In this document: positions 41,406 to 43,659 of the stretch, one piece after another | How the letters are laid out: each line of letters opens with the position of its first letter | Numbering within the stretch: position 1 is the first letter of the stretch | NCBI GenBank assembly: GCA_016000195.1 | Contig: JAECRO010000023.1 | Coordinates: 1 to 43,659 of the forward strand | Direction: 5' to 3' | Source: Burkholderiales bacterium | Lineage (GTDB): Bacteria; Pseudomonadota; Gammaproteobacteria; Burkholderiales; Burkholderiaceae_C | Length of the DNA: 43,659 nt | Position numbers and translations under genes: made by a program | Notes under the pieces: generated by a model | Told to the model about the DNA's origin: nothing | Seen by the model: the letters and a program-made list of their open reading frames with translations, nothing else | The model's database searches: none

Positions 41406-41984
41406 ATGACCTCTGCCGCCTTATCCACGACTTCCATCACTTCTTCCCGCTACAACGGGGTTGCCATGGCTTTGCACTGGATTCTGGCGCTCGCGCTGGC
41501 CCTGATGTTCGGCGTCGGCCTCTACATGGCCGACCTGCCGTTTTCACCCCTGCGCCTGAAGCTCTACAACTGGCACAAGTGGGCCGGCATCGTGATCCTG
41601 GCGCTGTCGCTGGTCCGGCTGACGTGGCGCCTGACCCATCGGCCGCCGGCTTTGCCCCGGCGGATCCAGACGGCGATGCCGACATGGCAGATGCGCGCCT
41701 ACCACGCCACCCACGGCTTGCTGTATGTGCTGTTTTTCCTCGTGCCTCTGATCGGCTGGGCCTACAGCTCGGCGGCGGGTTTTTCCATCGTGCTGTTCGG
41801 CGTGCTGCCGCTGCCCGACTTCGTGCCGCCCGACAAGGCCCTGGCCGCGCTGATCAAGCCCTGGCACGAATGGTCGGCCTTTGCGCTGGCCGGGCTGGTG
41901 GCCCTGCATGTGGCCGCCGCCCTCAAGCATCACTGGGTGGACCGCGACGGCCTGCTCCAGCGCATGCTGCCGGGCCTGCGTTAA
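41406..41984 (+). CDS. Cytochrome b561 family protein
   Basis: The 192-residue inner-membrane di-heme cytochrome has four membrane helices (about 19-43, 56-74, 95-128 and 155-177). Candidate heme His ligands are in MALHWILAL, LYNWHKWAGI, YHATHGLLYVLF and VALHVAAALKHHW. Bacterial b561 proteins of this type shuttle electrons between quinones and partners; CybB is the E. coli model. It directly precedes two YceI genes, an arrangement often seen. No strong ribosome binding site is seen before the ATG at 41406. Confidence 0.9.
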   Translation: MTSAALSTTSITSSRYNGVAMALHWILALALALMFGVGLYMADLPFSPLRLKLYNWHKWAGIVILALSLVRLTWRLTHRPPALPRRIQTAMPTWQMRAYHATHGLLYVLFFLVPLIGWAYSSAAGFSIVLFGVLPLPDFVPPDKALAALIKPWHEWSAFALAGLVALHVAAALKHHWVDRDGLLQRMLPGLR

Positions 41985-42037
41985 GCCTTCCTCATTCCTT
42001 TCTCCTTTCATTCCTGCCCACTGAAAAAACAGAACGC

Positions 42038-42616
42038 ATGAACACTTTTTCCTTCACCCTGCGCACCGCCAGCCTGTGCGTGGCCGCCGCGCTCCTTTGC
42101 GTGCCGGTCCAGGCCCAGCAAAAGCTGCTGCCCGCGCAAAGCGAAATTGCCTTTACCAGCAAGCAAATGGGCGTGTCGGTCGATGGGCACTTCAAGAAGT
42201 TCGATGCGCAGATTGCGTTTGATCCCGCCAGGCCTGACGCCAGCAAGATCGCCTTTGCCATCGACACGGCCAGCGCCACGCTGGGCGCGCCCGAGTCCGA
42301 TGCCGAGCTGCCCAAGCCCAACTGGTTCAATGTGCCCAAATTTCCCCAGGCCACGTTCCAGTCCGGCACCGTCAGGAAAACCGCTCCAGGCAAGTACGAG
42401 GTGGCCGGCAAGCTGAGCATCAAGGGCAATGTGCGTGATGTCGTGGTGCCCGTGAGCTTGAGCCAGGCCGGCGCCATCACCACCGCCAGCGGCGTGTTTG
42501 CCATCAAGCGCCTGGCCTTCAAGATTGGCGAGAACGAGTGGGCCGACACCTCCATGGTGGCCGACGACGTGCAGGTCAAATTCAAGCTCGCGCTGACCGG
42601 CGTGGGCAGCTACTGA
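42038..42616 (+). CDS. YceI-family periplasmic lipid-binding protein 1
   Basis: The 192-residue protein has a signal peptide (about 1-30, ASLCVAAALLCVPVQA) and a YceI-like lipocalin barrel: SEIAFTSKQMGVSVDGHFKKFDAQIAFDP, WFNVPKFPQATFQS, KLSIKGNVRDVVVPVSL and RLAFKIGENEWADTSMV. YceI proteins bind polyisoprenoid or isoprenoid quinone-like lipids. The start is the ATG at 42038; an open frame upstream is the shadow of the cytochrome gene. It is 53 bases after the cytochrome and 34 before a paralogue, so probably an operon. Confidence 0.92.
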   Translation: MNTFSFTLRTASLCVAAALLCVPVQAQQKLLPAQSEIAFTSKQMGVSVDGHFKKFDAQIAFDPARPDASKIAFAIDTASATLGAPESDAELPKPNWFNVPKFPQATFQSGTVRKTAPGKYEVAGKLSIKGNVRDVVVPVSLSQAGAITTASGVFAIKRLAFKIGENEWADTSMVADDVQVKFKLALTGVGSY

Positions 42617-42650
42617 TTTTTTTCTTTAACCTTCCCCTGGAGCAAACCCC

Positions 42651-43223
42651 ATGCGCAAATCAATCCTGACCCTGGCCGCCGCCGTCCTGATGGCCGGCGC
42701 GGCCCATGCCGAAACCGCCACCTACGCGATGGACCCGACGCACACCTTCGCGACGTTTGAAATCGGCCACTTCGGCACCAGCACCAACCGGGGCCGCTTC
42801 GACAAGAAAGAAGGCTCGGTGCAGCTCGACCGCGCCGCCAGGACCGGCAAGGTCGAGGTCAGCATCGACGCCACCTCCGTCAACACCGGCACCGAAGCCT
42901 TCAACAAGCACCTGCAAAGCGCCGAACTGTTCGACGCCGCCAAGTACCCGACCATCAAGTTTGTTTCCGACAAGTTCAGCTTCAGCGGCGACAAGGTGTC
43001 CGAAGTCAGCGGCAGCCTGACCCTGCTCGGCAAGACCCTGCCGGTCACGCTGAAGGCCAGCCAGTTCAACTGCTACAACAGCCCGATGCTCAAGCGCGAA
43101 GTGTGCGGCGGCGACTTTGAAACCACGATTGACCGCACCGCCTTCGGCATGAACTACGGCATCGACTGGGGCTTTCCGAAAAACGTCCACCTGGTGATAC
43201 AGGTCGAAGCCGTCAAGCAGTAA
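42651..43223 (+). CDS. YceI-family periplasmic lipid-binding protein 2
   Basis: The 190-residue paralogue has a signal peptide (about 1-20, ILTLAAAVLMAGAAHA) and the canonical YceI motifs: YAMDPTHTFATFEIGHFGTS, GRFDKKEGSVQLDR, SAELFDAAKYPTIKFVS and FETTIDRTAFGMNYGIDWGFP. The central Cys pair (QFNCYNSP and REVCGGDF) is family-typical. GGAG about 9 bases before the ATG is the ribosome binding site. A short GCGC-CTTC-GCGC hairpin with TTTATGG follows the stop and may be a weak terminator. Confidence 0.93.
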   Translation: MRKSILTLAAAVLMAGAAHAETATYAMDPTHTFATFEIGHFGTSTNRGRFDKKEGSVQLDRAARTGKVEVSIDATSVNTGTEAFNKHLQSAELFDAAKYPTIKFVSDKFSFSGDKVSEVSGSLTLLGKTLPVTLKASQFNCYNSPMLKREVCGGDFETTIDRTAFGMNYGIDWGFPKNVHLVIQVEAVKQ

Positions 43224-43254
43224 GCGCCTTCGCGCTTTATGGACGTTTTAGGCC

Positions 43255-43470
43255 TCTAGCGCAAGTGGGGCATGCGCAGGCAGCTATTAAATTAATAGTG
43301 TCACAAGCCTGTTTTAGCCATGGAACGTTGTCGATGGTTCAGTCCTCTGTGCATGCCGCTGGCTGGGTTTACCGGCCAGCGGCGGCCAGCATGGATGATT
43401 ATTGCTACTTAATAAATAGCAGCTTATGCAAGCGTAGACTGCGTAAAGCCTTGTTTTGGCTATAAATCGG
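43255..43470. repeat. Dispersed repeats in the terminal intergenic region
   Basis: Two stretches resemble the dispersed repeat family: 43255-43300 (gcaagtgggg, then gcagctattaaattaatag) and 43400-43470 (attgctacttaataaatagc and tggctataaatcggcgcaag). No gene with a good start is seen between 43224 and 43567. Confidence 0.45.
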
Positions 43471-43567
43471 CGCAAGCTGGATGGCTTGTTTTAAAGCCAG
43501 ATGTAAATAATTGTTAGCCCTGGATTAAGATGGTTTAAAACCAGAATTTTCAGGGGGAGCAATCACC

Positions 43568-43636
43568 ATGACCGATGCATTGGCCCATTCGGACGGGCAT
43601 TTGCTGGCAACGCACCTGCAGTCCGTTGCAACGTAA
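43568..43636 (+). CDS. Short ORF (22 residues) at window end, unknown
   Basis: ATG at 43568 is preceded by CAGGGGGAG at 8 bases, the strongest ribosome binding site in the tail. The frame runs MTDALAHSDGHLLATHLQSV then AT and stops at TAA. The AHSDG-HL-VA pattern is reminiscent of the N-terminus of Cas3 HD domains, but 22 residues cannot establish this, and the stop argues for a broken gene or leader peptide. The window ends 23 bases later. Confidence 0.3.
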   Translation: MTDALAHSDGHLLATHLQSVAT

Positions 43637-43659
43637 CCGTCCGACGAATACCATTCTTG

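Noticed and set aside
43265..43465. 66-codon frame in the terminal intergenic region
   Set aside because: It runs through dispersed repeat sequence and lacks a ribosome binding site.

Overview
The window looks like a chromosomal segment of a GC-rich betaproteobacterium of the Burkholderiales, most likely Comamonadaceae and perhaps Polaromonas. This is an inference from gene content (lemA, M48 peptidase, rsmB, DUF4390, NtrY-like kinase and Fis-type regulator in a row; DUF1840; DUF2244; an archaic Csu-type fimbrial cluster; OhrR/Ohr) and from short dispersed repeats ending in agctattaa-like sequence. No database search was possible.

Layout. Bases 1-5400 are accessory DNA: a Phd/VapC toxin-antitoxin pair, a DUF1016 PD-(D/E)XK nuclease-like protein, a complete 1,550 bp IS66-family element with terminal inverted repeats and an 8 bp target duplication, and a DUF4143 AAA ATPase. 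Two ~150 bp direct repeats bracket the toxin/nuclease/IS part. Bases 5632-12566 are core genes: lemA, an HtpX-like protease, rsmB, DUF4390, an NtrY-like kinase, a short NtrX-like regulator and tRNA-Phe. Bases 12567-14700 hold a decayed island beside the tRNA: higBA and a tyrosine integrase broken by an internal deletion. Bases 14799-16700 hold small metabolic or hypothetical genes and a TctC/Bug pseudogene.

Bases 16800-25146 are a complete potassium-uptake operon. It has an unnamed 34-residue membrane microprotein, then kdpF, kdpA, kdpB, a MITE-like inverted repeat, kdpC, kdpD and kdpE, with a T-rich site resembling the E. coli KdpE box upstream. KdpFABC is the high-affinity K+ pump and KdpDE its sensor and regulator. 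Next come a DUF2244 membrane protein and an RluF-like pseudouridine synthase, divergently transcribed. After an AT-rich gap, 27392-32786 holds an archaic chaperone-usher cluster on the minus strand (two spore-coat-U pilins, chaperone, usher, tip pilin) facing a secreted pilin-like protein on the plus strand.

Bases 33223-43223 are mostly housekeeping and stress genes: htpG with a possible sigma-32 promoter, a siderophore-interacting-protein remnant, an L,D-transpeptidase coupled to an M15 peptidase (murein), SrkA kinase, ohrR-ohr with a nested operator, a methyltransferase, a cytochrome b561 and two YceI proteins. A single type I-C-like CRISPR repeat with no array sits at 41229-41260. I found no clearly new multi-gene system. 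The items most worth a second look are the orphan CRISPR-like repeat, the kdp microprotein, the inverted repeat inside the kdp operon, and the pilin-like gene facing the Csu cluster.
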